Below are positions 46,462 to 55,599 of a stretch of DNA of 64,000 nucleotides, in pieces. Position 1 is the stretch's first letter, and each line of letters begins with the position of its first letter. This stretch comes from Heterorhizobium halophytocola (lineage in GTDB: Bacteria > Pseudomonadota > Alphaproteobacteria > Rhizobiales > Rhizobiaceae): positions 124,001-188,000 of the forward strand of contig NZ_JAGGJU010000010.1 in NCBI RefSeq assembly GCF_017873095.1. The letters are read 5' to 3'. The notes below the pieces were generated by a model. The model had not been told where the DNA came from. It ran no database searches and saw only the letters and a program-made list of their open reading frames with translations. The translations under genes were made by a program, and so were the position numbers.

Positions 46462-46753
46462 ACTCGCCAGATGTGCCATCAAGGCCATCGCCCAGATGCA
46501 CCAGCAGCATGCGGCCACGGTTGAAGAAACCAATGCCGCGCGCTGCAACCTCGATCACCGGATCGACGATTTGCGCAAGTTGCTCAATCAATTTAGGTTT
46601 GAGAAACATTCTTCTGCCAAAGTCAGGCAAGTCCGACCAGATGTGCGCCCAGTAAACAAGGCAGTCGCATCTCCGGCTCGCAATATTATGGCGAAGGCTG
46701 CTCGCGTCTTTGGCGGGGGAGCTGCCCGAGCGGAACACTGGGAAGAATTCTAA
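46462..46753 (+). pseudogene. 3' remnant of a methyl-accepting chemotaxis protein gene
   Basis: The frame that ends TAA at 46753 encodes IKAIAQMHQQHAATVEET, DLRKLLNQFRFE and a terminal HWEEF. These are the C-terminal signalling-domain helix and CheR/CheB-tethering pentapeptide of chemoreceptors (pattern QMDQxTQQNAAMVEET to WEEF). Everything before about 46480, the sensor and most of the signalling hairpin, is missing. The joint lies against the rocD stop. The intact stop overlaps the cheW ATG by one base (TAATG), so it once led into cheW. A deletion is the simplest explanation. Confidence 0.8.
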
Positions 46754-47232
46754 TGGCTACCACCATAGGCTCGACAAATTTCGGCGGCGACACACTCGAA
46801 ATTATCGCGTTTCGTCTTCATGATCAGGAATTCTGCGTGAAGACGACGACCATTCGCGAAATTCGCGGCTGGGCTCCGTCCACCCCGATCCCGCATTCGC
46901 CCGCCGACGTCATCGGCGTGATGAACCTGCGCGGCTCGGTCATCCCGATCATTGACCTCGCCTACAAGCTCGGCATGAAGAGCACCGTTGCCAACGAGCG
47001 CTCCGCCATCGTCGTGGCCGAGGTGCATAACATGGTCATCGGCATGCTGGTCGACCGCGTCTCGGACATCCTGACGATCCCGTCGAGCCAGGTTCAGCCG
47101 GTGCCGGAAGTGTCCGCATCCTTCGACAAGACCTTCTCGGAAGGCATCATCGCCACGGAAAACGGCATGATCTGTTTCCTGAACCTCTCCAAGATGTTCA
47201 AGGGTTCGGACCTGGAAGAACTCGCCGCCTGA
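46753..47232 (+). CDS. cheW: Chemotaxis coupling protein CheW
   Basis: CheW links chemoreceptors to CheA. The 159-residue protein has the CheW fold (LEIIAFRLHDQEFCVKTTTI, VIGVMNLRGSVIPIIDL, VGMLVDRVSDILTIPSSQVQ-like VIGMLVDRVSDIL). It is intact, follows a truncated receptor gene with a one-base stop-start overlap, and ends before a strong terminator. No cheA or flagellar gene is nearby. Its ribosome binding site (GGGGGAG far upstream) lies in the remnant. Its expression now depends on rocF-rocD readthrough or a local promoter. Confidence 0.92.
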   Translation: MATTIGSTNFGGDTLEIIAFRLHDQEFCVKTTTIREIRGWAPSTPIPHSPADVIGVMNLRGSVIPIIDLAYKLGMKSTVANERSAIVVAEVHNMVIGMLVDRVSDILTIPSSQVQPVPEVSASFDKTFSEGIIATENGMICFLNLSKMFKGSDLEELAA

Positions 47233-47258
47233 TCCACGGCGTTGGACCGGACAGTCAG

Positions 47259-47287
47259 GCCGCCGCCCGCAAGGGACGGCGGCTTTT
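47259..47287 (+). terminator. Intrinsic terminator of cheW
   Basis: GCCGCCGCCC pairs with GGG-A-CGGCGGC around a GCAA tetraloop (one bulged A), followed by TTTT. It lies 27 bases after the cheW stop. Confidence 0.85.
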
Positions 47288-47313
47288 GTCTGTCTGAGCA
47301 CCTGCAACAGCAC

Positions 47314-47346
47314 AGGAAAAAGGGCGGCCCATGAGCCGCCCTTTCC
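47314..47346 (-). terminator. Intrinsic terminator of the OFA transporter gene
   Basis: AAAGGGCGGC (47319-47328) pairs perfectly with GCCGCCCTTT (47335-47344) around a 6-base loop. On the minus strand a T-run follows. It lies 30 bases after the transporter stop and also backs up the cheW terminator. Confidence 0.85.
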
Positions 47347-47374
47347 CTACCTCACAAAAGCCTTGAGGCCTCGA

Positions 47375-49129
47375 TCAGCTTTCGGCCTTCGGCACGGCGC
47401 CCGCCATGCCGATAGGCTCGGCCTTCACATCGCCCTCGTCGCGCGCATCCATGTAGTGCTTTTCGGCGACCGGACGCACCAGAGCATTGGCAATCAGGCC
47501 AATGACCAGCAGACCAGCCATGGCATACATGGTGGTGTTGTAGAGGCTGGATGTCGGGTCGACGGTGCCCGCCGGCGCGATTTCCATCAGGCGTGCGATG
47601 GTCACCGTCTTGGCCGCTACCAGCTGGTCGAGCTGGTCGAGACCGGCACCGAACTTCTGCTGGAAGGCCGCCGGATCGATCTTCGACGCGAGTGCGCGGA
47701 TTGATCCTGTTACCGAGGCATCACGCAGCTGCGTGATCGCCAGAGGCCCAAGAACGCCAGCCGTGCTCCAGGCCGTCAGCAGACGACCATGGATGCCACC
47801 GACATATTTGGTGCCGAAGATGTCGGCGAGATAGGCCGGGATCGTCGCGAAACCGCCGCCATACATCGTGAAGATGATCATGGTGGCTGCATAGAACAGC
47901 ACCAGCCACATCACCGCCGGGTTGACGCTCACCTGCGCCGCGGCATAGGGCACGGAGAGATAGAGCGCGATCCCGAGAATGAAGAACACGAAATAGGTGT
48001 TCTTGCGGCCGATATAGTCCGACATAGACGCCCAGAAGAATCGGCCCCCCATGTTGAACACCGAGATCATGAAGACGTAGGTGGCGGCAAATGCTCCGTC
48101 GACGACACCTGGAAGCGTCGTGCCGAAGATTTCCGTCATCATCGTCTTTGCCACCGACAGCACGCCGATGCCGGCCGTGACGTTGAAGCAGAGCACGATC
48201 CACAGCAGGTAGAACTGCGGCGTCTTCAGCGACTCGTTGATATCGACATGGCGCCGTGTGATCATGCGCTTGGCCGCATCGTTGGCGGTTGGCGGTGTCC
48301 AGCCGGCCGGCAGCCAGCCTTCACGCGGAACGCGGTAGGAGAAGGCGGCAATCAGCATCACGACGAAATAGGCGATGCCGAGGGTGAAGAAGGTCATCGC
48401 CGCGCCGGTGTTACCGGTGCCGGCGACGTAGACGCCTTCCTGCAGCGGGATCGGTGCTGCCGCCAGCTGCTTGGCATTGGCAACGACGACTTCCACCATC
48501 TGGCCATTGACCTCGGCCATGCGGCGGCCGCCCTCGGTGACCAGGTTGATCGCCCCTTCGGCGCCCAGATATTGCGGGGCCTGGTAGTAGAGACCGAGCA
48601 GCCATTCCTTGATCGGCGTGGCGACCATGGCACCGCCGCCGAAGCCCATGATGGCAAGACCGGTCGCCATGCCGCGACGGTCCGGGAACCAGCGGATCAG
48701 GGTCGACACCGGCGATACATAGCCAAGGCCGAGACCACAGCCGCCGAGCACGCCGTAGCCCAGATAGAGAAGCCAGAGCTGGTGGCTGACAATGCCGAAG
48801 CCACCGACGAGGAAGCCGCCGCCCCAGAGAAATGCGGCCGTGACGCCCACCATGCGCGGGCCAACCTCTTCCAGCCACTTGCCGGCGAAAGCCGCGGCAA
48901 GGCCGAGGAAGACGATGGCAACGGAAAAGATCCAGACGACGGACGGCAGGGCCCAGTCACTGGACGAAGCCGCGACAACGCCGAATTCCTTGGTTAGCGG
49001 CGGATTGAAAATACTCCATGCATAGACGGAGCCGATGCACAAATGAATTGCGATGGAAGCTGGTGGAACCTTCCACCGGTTAAATCCCTCTTCCGCAACA
49101 ATGTGTTCTTTCTTAAGTCGGTCGAACAT
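47375..49129 (-). CDS. OFA-family (oxalate/formate antiporter) MFS transporter
   Basis: The 584-residue protein has 12 membrane helices and OFA family marks: PPLTKEFGV after helix 1, SPVSTLIRWFPDRRGMATGLAIMGFGGGA, and FGTKYVGGIHGRLLTAWSTAGVLGP. It is longer than OxlT because of a loop of about 90 residues in the middle. Next to formate dehydrogenase genes it probably moves formate or oxalate, but an oxalate decarboxylating system is absent. The upstream 155 bases hold GGAGG near the ATG and a TATACT box on the minus strand near 49190. Confidence 0.87.
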   Translation of the reverse strand: MFDRLKKEHIVAEEGFNRWKVPPASIAIHLCIGSVYAWSIFNPPLTKEFGVVAASSSDWALPSVVWIFSVAIVFLGLAAAFAGKWLEEVGPRMVGVTAAFLWGGGFLVGGFGIVSHQLWLLYLGYGVLGGCGLGLGYVSPVSTLIRWFPDRRGMATGLAIMGFGGGAMVATPIKEWLLGLYYQAPQYLGAEGAINLVTEGGRRMAEVNGQMVEVVVANAKQLAAAPIPLQEGVYVAGTGNTGAAMTFFTLGIAYFVVMLIAAFSYRVPREGWLPAGWTPPTANDAAKRMITRRHVDINESLKTPQFYLLWIVLCFNVTAGIGVLSVAKTMMTEIFGTTLPGVVDGAFAATYVFMISVFNMGGRFFWASMSDYIGRKNTYFVFFILGIALYLSVPYAAAQVSVNPAVMWLVLFYAATMIIFTMYGGGFATIPAYLADIFGTKYVGGIHGRLLTAWSTAGVLGPLAITQLRDASVTGSIRALASKIDPAAFQQKFGAGLDQLDQLVAAKTVTIARLMEIAPAGTVDPTSSLYNTTMYAMAGLLVIGLIANALVRPVAEKHYMDARDEGDVKAEPIGMAGAVPKAES

Positions 49130-49284
49130 AATACATCAGCCCTCCATAGCTGAAACACCGTACCCATACGTAAGAGATACCCCAGTATAGTGGGCGTCCC
49201 CCCTCCCCAGCCGCTTCGATCCCCCGGCAGGCGAGGCTGAAACCGGTCGCAATCCATGCGGGATCGATTGCGGCCGGAATTCTG

Positions 49285-49614
49285 TCATTCCGGAATGCTC
49301 GGTTCCGAGAGAGATTCGCCGGCAGCCGTTCCCTTGCCCGGCGACGCCGCGGCCGAGGCATCGTAACCGACGCCGACGCCGTCTTTTTCCTTGGGTCGCC
49401 GGATCAGCGGCGCAGCCTCCATCACCAGCGGAAGAAAGCCTTCGCCCCCGGCATCGACATGCTCGAAGAACTGCCGGCGCATGCGTGGCTCCCAGAACTT
49501 GTTGATATGGGTCGCCACCCCCTCCACCCGGACATCCGCCGGCTGCGACAGGAAAAAGGTCGCGATCTGGTTGGCCATGCGGATCAGTTTTTCGAGTGTC
49601 TGGTCATGCGACAT
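49285..49614 (-). CDS. fdsD: Formate dehydrogenase delta subunit
   Basis: The 109-residue protein carries the FdsD pattern: MANQIATFFLSQPADVRVEGVATHINKFWEP and RQFFEHVDAGGEGF. FdsD helps assembly or activity of the soluble NAD-dependent formate dehydrogenase. The C-terminal 40 residues are low complexity (SAAASPGKGTAAGESL). Its ATG lies inside the end of fdhD (11-base overlap), so the two are coupled. It is the last gene of the fds operon. Confidence 0.88.
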   Translation of the reverse strand: MSHDQTLEKLIRMANQIATFFLSQPADVRVEGVATHINKFWEPRMRRQFFEHVDAGGEGFLPLVMEAAPLIRRPKEKDGVGVGYDASAAASPGKGTAAGESLSEPSIPE

Positions 49615-50428
49615 CGGCAGAAGCTCCCGAAGTTATGCGCTGCGCTTGTGTGAAAATCTCAAAATCACTGCCGCGGGCAATGCCGACAAGCGTTATGCCG
49701 GCCCGCTCGGCAGTCTCGATGGCCAGCGCCGTGGGGGCGGAAATGGCCATCAGGATAGCGCTACCAAGCGCCGCCGTCTTCTGCACCATCTCGACGGAAA
49801 GACGGCTGGTCACAAGCACGGCCCCCTCTGAACCGGTACGCCCGGAGCCAAGTACCGCGCCGCAGAGCTTGTCGAGCGCATTGTGGCGACCGACATCCTC
49901 GCGGATGGCAAGAAGTCCTTCGTGCGGCACATAGAACCCGGCGCCGTGAACCGCCCGCGTCTGCCGGTTGAGCACCTGCGCGTCGCCCAGCATCTGCATG
50001 GCAGCGGCGATGTCCCTCTCGGAAAGCCGGATGCCGTCGCCGACCGAGGAAACATCCCGCATCGCCTGATCGATCGACTCGATGCCGCAAAGGCCGCAGC
50101 CGACCGGCCCGGCCATGCGGCGGCGGCGGGCCGTCAGCGCTTCGGCAGTGTCGTCTTTCAGGCTGATCTGGATGTCGATCCCGGGACCGGCCTCGATCGG
50201 CTCGATCGCCAGGATATCATCGGCGGTGACGATAATGCCTTCGGCCAGCGAGAAGCCGATGGCAAAATCCTCCAGATCGGCGGGCGTCGCCATCATCACG
50301 GCGTGGGTGCTGCCTCCGTAGGAAAAGGCGACCGGCACCTCTTCGGGCACGGCACGCGTCGCCGTCACCGGCGAGGCATTGTGTCGCCCGATCGTCTCCA
50401 CGGAGCGAAACGTCTTCGCACGCAGCAC
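49604..50428 (-). CDS. fdhD: Formate dehydrogenase accessory sulfurtransferase FdhD
   Basis: FdhD transfers sulfur from IscS to the molybdenum cofactor of formate dehydrogenase. The protein has GCGLCGIESIDQAM with the paired cysteines and EDVGRHNALDKLCGAVL, both typical of FdhD. The start is likely GTG 50428, preceded by GGGGGG and AAAGG, giving 274 residues. An ATG frame back to 50617 overlaps fdsA and is less likely. It lies between fdsA and fdsD as expected. Confidence 0.9.
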   Translation of the reverse strand: MLRAKTFRSVETIGRHNASPVTATRAVPEEVPVAFSYGGSTHAVMMATPADLEDFAIGFSLAEGIIVTADDILAIEPIEAGPGIDIQISLKDDTAEALTARRRRMAGPVGCGLCGIESIDQAMRDVSSVGDGIRLSERDIAAAMQMLGDAQVLNRQTRAVHGAGFYVPHEGLLAIREDVGRHNALDKLCGAVLGSGRTGSEGAVLVTSRLSVEMVQKTAALGSAILMAISAPTALAIETAERAGITLVGIARGSDFEIFTQAQRITSGASADVA

Positions 50429-50487
50429 TACCTTTACCCCCCACTCTTCGTCCTCAATAGAGATATTCCCTCGAGGCGAAACGCTCC

Positions 50488-53370
50488 TTACTCCGCCGCT
50501 TCCAGCTTGCCGGCGATCCGGCGCGACTGGCGCGACAACTCCTCGTAATCCTGCTGCCAGTCCGTCGGTCCATTCGACGGAGAAATCTGGACGGCGGTGA
50601 CCTTGTATTCCGGACAATTGGTCGCCCAGTCCGAAAAATCGGTCGTGATGACATTGGCCTGCGTATCCGGGTGGTGGAAGGTCGTATAGACGACCCCCGG
50701 TGCCACACGGTCGGTGATCAGCGCCCGCAGCGTCGTTTCGCCCGAACGGCTGGCAAGCTTGATCCAGTCGCCATCCTTGATGCCGCGCTGCTCGGCGTCA
50801 TGCGGATGCAGTTCCAGACGGTCTTCCTCATGCCATGCGGAGTTGGCGGTACGCCGCGTCTGCGCGCCCACATTGTACTGTGAGAGGATACGGCCGGTTG
50901 TCAACAGAAGCGGGAAGCGCGGACCCGTTCTCTCGTCGGTTGCAACATATTCGGTCCGGATGAACTTGCCCTTGCCGCGCACGAAGCCGTCGGCATGCAT
51001 GATCGGCGAGCCTTCCGGATGGGCCTCGTTGCAAGGCCATTGCACCGAACCCATGCGATCGAGATAGGCATAGGTGACGCCGGCAAAGCTCGGCGTCGTG
51101 GCCGCGATCTCGGCCATGATTTCCGACGGGTGGCTATAGTTCCAGTCGATGCCCATGGCCTGGGCAATCAGCTGCGTCACTTCCCAGTCGGCATAGCCGT
51201 TTTTCGGCGTCATCACCTTGCGCACACGGTTTATGCGTCGCTCGGCATTGGTGAAGGTCCCGTCCTTTTCCAGGAAGGTCGAGCCCGGCAGGAAGACATG
51301 GGCGTAATTGGCCGTCTCGTTGAGGAACAGGTCGTGCACGACGACGCATTCCATGGCGGCAAGACCGGCCGACACATGCTTGGTATCCGGGTCGGACTGC
51401 AGGATATCTTCACCCTGGATGTAGATGCCGCGGAAAGTACCGTCGACGGCTGCATCCAGCATGTTGGGGATGCGCAGGCCCGGTTCGTTGTCGAGGGTCA
51501 CGCCCCAGAGCTTCTCGAAGGTCTCGCGCGTCGCGTCGTCGGAGATATGGCGATAGCCGGGAAGCTCGTGCGGGAAGGATCCCATGTCGCAGGACCCCTG
51601 GACATTGTTCTGGCCACGCAGCGGATTCACGCCAACGCCGGGACGGCCGATATTGCCCGTCGCCATCGCCAGATTGGCGATCGCCATGACTGTCGTCGAG
51701 CCCTGGCTGTGTTCGGTGACGCCGAGACCGTAGTAGATCGCACCATTGCCGCCGGTGGCATAGAGCCTGGCAGCACCGCGCACGAGATCGGCGGGAACGC
51801 CGGTGAACTTTTCGGTTTCCTCGGGGCTATGCTGCGGCTCGGAAACGAAGGCGGCCCAGTCCTCGAACTCGGACCAATCGCAGCGCTCGCGGATGAAGGT
51901 CTCGTCCGCGAGGCCCTCGGTGACGATCACATGCGCCAGCGCGGTCAGCACGGCGACATTGGTGCCAGGCTGCAGCGGCAGGTGGAAGGCGGCTTCCACA
52001 TGCGGGGTCCTGACGAGGTCGATGCGACGCGGGTCGATGACGATCAGCTTGGCGCCCTTGCGCAAGCGCTTCTTCAGACGCGAGCCGAAGACCGGATGAC
52101 CGTCGGTCGGGTTGGCGCCGATGACGAGCACGACATCGGAATGTTCGACCGAATCGAAATCCTGCGTGCCGGCGGAGGTGCCGAAAGCCTGGCCGAGGCC
52201 GTAGCCGGTCGGGGAGTGGCAGACGCGGGCGCAGGTATCGACATTGTTGTTGCCGAAACCTGCACGGACCAGCTTCTGCACGAGAAAGGTTTCTTCATTG
52301 GTGCAGCGCGAGGATGTGATGCCACCAATCGATTCCCGGCCGAACTGATACTGGATGCGGCGGAATTCCGATGCGACGTAATTGAGTGCCTCTTCCCAGG
52401 ACACTTCGCGCCAGGGATCGGAGATCTTTTCGCGGATCATCGGGTTGAGGATGCGATCCTTGTGGCTGGCATAGCCATAGGCAAAGCGGCCCTTGACGCA
52501 GGAATGACCACGATTGGCCTTGCCGTCCTTCCACGGCACCATGCGCACCAGTTCCTCGCCGCGCATTTCCGCCTTGAACGAGCAACCGACGCCGCAATAG
52601 GCGCAGGTGGTGACTTCCGAATGTTCCGGCTGGCCGATCTCGATCACCGACTTCTCCGTCAGCGTCGCGGTCGGACAGGCCTGCACGCAGGCGCCGCAGG
52701 AGACGCATTCCGACGACATGAAGGCCTCGTGTGCACCGGGCGAAACGCGGCTGTCGAAGCCGCGGCCCTCGATCGTCAGCGCGAACGTGCCCTGCACCTC
52801 CTCGCAGGCCCGCACGCAGCGCGAGCAGACGATGCATTTCGACGGATCATAGGTGAAATAGGGGTTGCTCTCGTCCTTCGGCATCCAGAGCGCATTGACC
52901 TCGCCAACGCCGTCCCGCGCCTTGACGTGGTTCTCGCCCTCATAGCCGTAGCGCACGTCGCGAAGCCCGACGGCACCGGCCATGTCCTGCAGCTCGCAAT
53001 CACCATTGGCGGCACAGGTCAGACAGTCCAGCGGGTGGTCGGAGATATAGAGCTCCATCACCCCCTTGCGGATATTCTTCAGCCGGTCCGTCTGCGTGTG
53101 CACGACGAGCCCGGGGGCAACCGGCGTGGTGCAGGAGGCCGGGGTGCCATTGCGTCCCTCGACCTCCACCAGACAGAGCCGGCAGGAACCGAAGGCATCC
53201 ACCATGTCGGTGGCGCAGAGTTTCGGCACCTGGATGCCGGCCTGCATCGAGGCACGCATGATCGAGGTGCCTTCGGGCACGGTGATTTCGCGACCGTCGA
53301 TGGTCAGCGTCACGGTCTTCTCGGACGTGGATGCCGGCGTGCCGTAGTCGATTTCAGGGACGAGGGACAT
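50488..53370 (-). CDS. fdsA: NAD-dependent formate dehydrogenase alpha subunit
   Basis: The 960-residue catalytic subunit oxidises formate to CO2 at a bis-MGD molybdenum site. It has an N-terminal [2Fe-2S] domain (KLCATDMVDAFGSCRLCLVE), a His-Cys 4Fe-4S site (HPLDCLTCAANGDCELQ), two ferredoxin clusters (CIVCSRCVRAC, CVSCGACVQAC) and the MoCo domain with CAYCGVGC. The active-site cysteine is in RVCHSPTGYGLG, so it is a Cys, not Sec, enzyme. Start ATG 53370 (MSLVPEIDYG) is used. fdsB ends six bases upstream. Confidence 0.95.
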   Translation of the reverse strand: MSLVPEIDYGTPASTSEKTVTLTIDGREITVPEGTSIMRASMQAGIQVPKLCATDMVDAFGSCRLCLVEVEGRNGTPASCTTPVAPGLVVHTQTDRLKNIRKGVMELYISDHPLDCLTCAANGDCELQDMAGAVGLRDVRYGYEGENHVKARDGVGEVNALWMPKDESNPYFTYDPSKCIVCSRCVRACEEVQGTFALTIEGRGFDSRVSPGAHEAFMSSECVSCGACVQACPTATLTEKSVIEIGQPEHSEVTTCAYCGVGCSFKAEMRGEELVRMVPWKDGKANRGHSCVKGRFAYGYASHKDRILNPMIREKISDPWREVSWEEALNYVASEFRRIQYQFGRESIGGITSSRCTNEETFLVQKLVRAGFGNNNVDTCARVCHSPTGYGLGQAFGTSAGTQDFDSVEHSDVVLVIGANPTDGHPVFGSRLKKRLRKGAKLIVIDPRRIDLVRTPHVEAAFHLPLQPGTNVAVLTALAHVIVTEGLADETFIRERCDWSEFEDWAAFVSEPQHSPEETEKFTGVPADLVRGAARLYATGGNGAIYYGLGVTEHSQGSTTVMAIANLAMATGNIGRPGVGVNPLRGQNNVQGSCDMGSFPHELPGYRHISDDATRETFEKLWGVTLDNEPGLRIPNMLDAAVDGTFRGIYIQGEDILQSDPDTKHVSAGLAAMECVVVHDLFLNETANYAHVFLPGSTFLEKDGTFTNAERRINRVRKVMTPKNGYADWEVTQLIAQAMGIDWNYSHPSEIMAEIAATTPSFAGVTYAYLDRMGSVQWPCNEAHPEGSPIMHADGFVRGKGKFIRTEYVATDERTGPRFPLLLTTGRILSQYNVGAQTRRTANSAWHEEDRLELHPHDAEQRGIKDGDWIKLASRSGETTLRALITDRVAPGVVYTTFHHPDTQANVITTDFSDWATNCPEYKVTAVQISPSNGPTDWQQDYEELSRQSRRIAGKLEAAE

Positions 53371-53375
53371 GGTTT

Positions 53376-54932
53376 TTACTCCGCCGCTTCGATGAGGGGG
53401 GTGGGCGCGAAATCCTCTGGGAAATGAGTGATCGCACTCATGACCGGATAAGGAGTGAAGCCGCCAAGAGCACAGAGCGAGCCGAACTTCATCGTGTTGC
53501 AAAGGTCGGTGAGCAGCGCCAGGTTCTTTTCCGGCTCGATGCCCCTTGCCAGCTTGTCGACGGTCTCGACGCCGCGGGTCGAGCCGATGCGGCAGGGCGT
53601 ACACTTGCCGCAGCTTTCGATGGCGCAGAATTCCATCGCGAAACGCGCCTGCTGCACCATGTCGACGGTGTCGTCGAACACCACGATGCCGGCATGGCCG
53701 ATCAGGCCGTCCTTGGAGGCAAAGGCTTCGTAATCGAAGATCGTGTCGAACAGCGAGACCGGGAAATAGGCCCCGAGCGGACCGCCGACCTGCACCGCCT
53801 TGACCGGTCGGCCGCTGGCAGTTCCGCCGCCGATCTCGTAGACGATCTGACCGAGCGTCAGGCCGAAAGCCGCCTCGTAAAGGCCGCCATGCTTGACGTT
53901 ACCGGCAATCTGGATCGGAATAGTGCCGTGCGAACGGCCGACGCCATAGTTCTTGTAGAAGGCAGCGCCCCGGTCAAGGATGACCGGCACGGAGGCAAGC
54001 GACATGACATTGTTGACCACGGTCGGCTTACCGAACAGGCCCTCCAGTGCCGGCAGCGGCGGCTTGGCGCGCACGATGCCGCGCTTACCTTCCAGGCTGT
54101 TCAGCAGCGATGTTTCCTCGCCGCAGACATAGGCGCCGGCCCCCATGCGCACTTCCATGTCGAATGCGTGGTTCGAGCCGAGTACCGATGCCCCGAGAAT
54201 GCCTTCGCTGCGGGCGATTTCAATCGCCCTTTCCATCATTCGCACGGCATGCGGATATTCCGACCGGGTATAGACATAGCCCTTGGTCGCGCCGGTCGCG
54301 ATGCCGGCGATCGCCATGCCCTCGATCAACACGAAGGGATCGCCTTCCATGATCATCCGATCGGCGAAGGTCCCACTGTCGCCCTCGTCGGCATTGCAGA
54401 CGATATATTTCTGATCGGCCTTGGCGCCGAGCACCGTGTTCCACTTGATGCCGGTCGGAAAGCCCGCGCCGCCGCGACCGCGAAGGCCGCTGTCGGTGAC
54501 TTCCTTGACGATCTCGGCCGGCGTCATGGCGATCGCCTTCTCAAGCCCGGTCAGGCCCTTGTAGTGGCGATAGTCGGCAATCGAGAGCGGATCGGTGATG
54601 CCGCAGCGCGAGAAGGTGAGCCGCGTCTGGTTGGCGAGATAGGGCATGTCATGGGTTTCGCCATGCCCGAGCGGATGATGGCCGCCCTCAAGAAAACCGC
54701 CGTCGAAGAGGCTGGAAACATCCGAGGGCTTCACCGGACCGTAGGCAACGCGGCCGCTAGGCGTGCGAACCTCGACCAGCGGCTCGAGCCACAGCATGCC
54801 GCGCGAACCATTGCGCACGATCTCGACCTCGAGCCCGCGGGCGGTCGCCTCGCGCTCGATCGCGGCCACGACCTTGTCGGCGCCGACCGCAAGCGCTGCG
54901 GCATCGCAGGGAACGAAAACGGTGGTGCTCAT
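53376..54932 (-). CDS. fdsB: NAD-dependent formate dehydrogenase beta subunit
   Basis: This 518-residue diaphorase subunit resembles NuoF and passes electrons from the iron-sulfur chain to NAD. It has GLRGRGGAGFPTGIKW (NADH/FMN site), GAYVCGEETSLLNSLEG (FMN) and a 4Fe-4S site ESCGKCTPCRIGS with a fourth Cys in SLCALGGF. The N-terminal 100 residues form a thioredoxin-like domain without the cluster cysteines. It overlaps fdsG by four bases (ATGA). Confidence 0.94.
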   Translation of the reverse strand: MSTTVFVPCDAAALAVGADKVVAAIEREATARGLEVEIVRNGSRGMLWLEPLVEVRTPSGRVAYGPVKPSDVSSLFDGGFLEGGHHPLGHGETHDMPYLANQTRLTFSRCGITDPLSIADYRHYKGLTGLEKAIAMTPAEIVKEVTDSGLRGRGGAGFPTGIKWNTVLGAKADQKYIVCNADEGDSGTFADRMIMEGDPFVLIEGMAIAGIATGATKGYVYTRSEYPHAVRMMERAIEIARSEGILGASVLGSNHAFDMEVRMGAGAYVCGEETSLLNSLEGKRGIVRAKPPLPALEGLFGKPTVVNNVMSLASVPVILDRGAAFYKNYGVGRSHGTIPIQIAGNVKHGGLYEAAFGLTLGQIVYEIGGGTASGRPVKAVQVGGPLGAYFPVSLFDTIFDYEAFASKDGLIGHAGIVVFDDTVDMVQQARFAMEFCAIESCGKCTPCRIGSTRGVETVDKLARGIEPEKNLALLTDLCNTMKFGSLCALGGFTPYPVMSAITHFPEDFAPTPLIEAAE

Positions 54933-55408
54933 CGGCGTGCCTCCGCAACGAGTTCGGGAAGACAGTCTTCGTCGAGACGGCCGTGCAGTTCGCCGTCGAG
55001 CATGGCGGCCGGCGCGGAGGCGCAGAGCCCGAGACAGTAGACCGGCTCCAGCGTCACGGCGCCATCGGCCGTCGTTTCATGAAACCCGATGCCGAGCAGC
55101 GTCTTGAGCTTTTCGGCGATCTGAGGCCCGCCCATCGACTGGCAGGCCTCGGCGCGACAGAGCTTCAGGACATGGCGACCGGCCGGCCGCGCACGAAAAT
55201 CATGGTAGAAGCTGACCACGCCATGCACCTCGGCACGCGAAAGATTGAGCGCCGCGGCGATGACCGGCTTGGTTTCCTCGGGGACGTAGCCGAACTCCTC
55301 CTGGATCGCATGCAGGATCGGCAGAAGGGGGCCTTCGAGATGACGAAGGTCTTCGATGATGGCAAGCGTCCGCCCGGAGACATCTCCAGCGGTCATTCTG
55401 ATGTTCAT
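54929..55408 (-). CDS. fdsG: NAD-dependent formate dehydrogenase gamma subunit
   Basis: The 159-residue NuoE-like subunit holds a [2Fe-2S] cluster in a thioredoxin fold: CRAEACQSMGG and CLGLCASAPAAM supply the four cysteines. It transfers electrons inside the FdsBG part of the complex. ATG 55408 follows a GGGAGGAAG ribosome binding site. It is the first gene of the fds operon (fdsG-B-A, fdhD, fdsD). The upstream 187 bases carry a LysR-type site. Confidence 0.94.
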   Translation of the reverse strand: MNIRMTAGDVSGRTLAIIEDLRHLEGPLLPILHAIQEEFGYVPEETKPVIAAALNLSRAEVHGVVSFYHDFRARPAGRHVLKLCRAEACQSMGGPQIAEKLKTLLGIGFHETTADGAVTLEPVYCLGLCASAPAAMLDGELHGRLDEDCLPELVAEARR

Positions 55409-55435
55409 GTCTTCCTCCCGGGCCGGCCACAAACG

Positions 55436-55450
55436 ATAGAAGTTTTCAAT
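55436..55450. promoter_or_regulatory. Degenerate ATAG-N7-CAAT site upstream of fdsG
   Basis: ATAG-AAGTTTT-CAAT keeps one arm of the LysR-type box seen at 55585. It is 28 bases before the fdsG ATG and could be the promoter-proximal activation site. Confidence 0.35.
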
Positions 55451-55584
55451 GACGGATGCGTTGTGACGGACGAAGAAATTGCGAATGGGCGCGGTCCACC
55501 AAGAGATTCGTCAGTTTTCCCCGCCAATGCCTTGAAAAAGAACGCGTTCAACCTAAAAGATCAATAAGCTTTTTTCGTCACGCG

Positions 55585-55599
55585 ATAGCACATTTCTAT
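55585..55599. promoter_or_regulatory. LysR-type box upstream of the fds operon
   Basis: ATAG-CACATTT-CTAT is a perfect palindromic T-N11-A box, about 180 bases before fdsG, and overlaps the stop codon of the LysR gene itself. Position and form suit a recognition site for that regulator. Confidence 0.5.

Noticed and set aside
50995-53427. Plus-strand frame of about 810 codons opposite fdsA
   Set aside because: Mirror of fdsA codon bias; its sequence is His/Asp/Gly-rich without known folds, and fdsA is certain.
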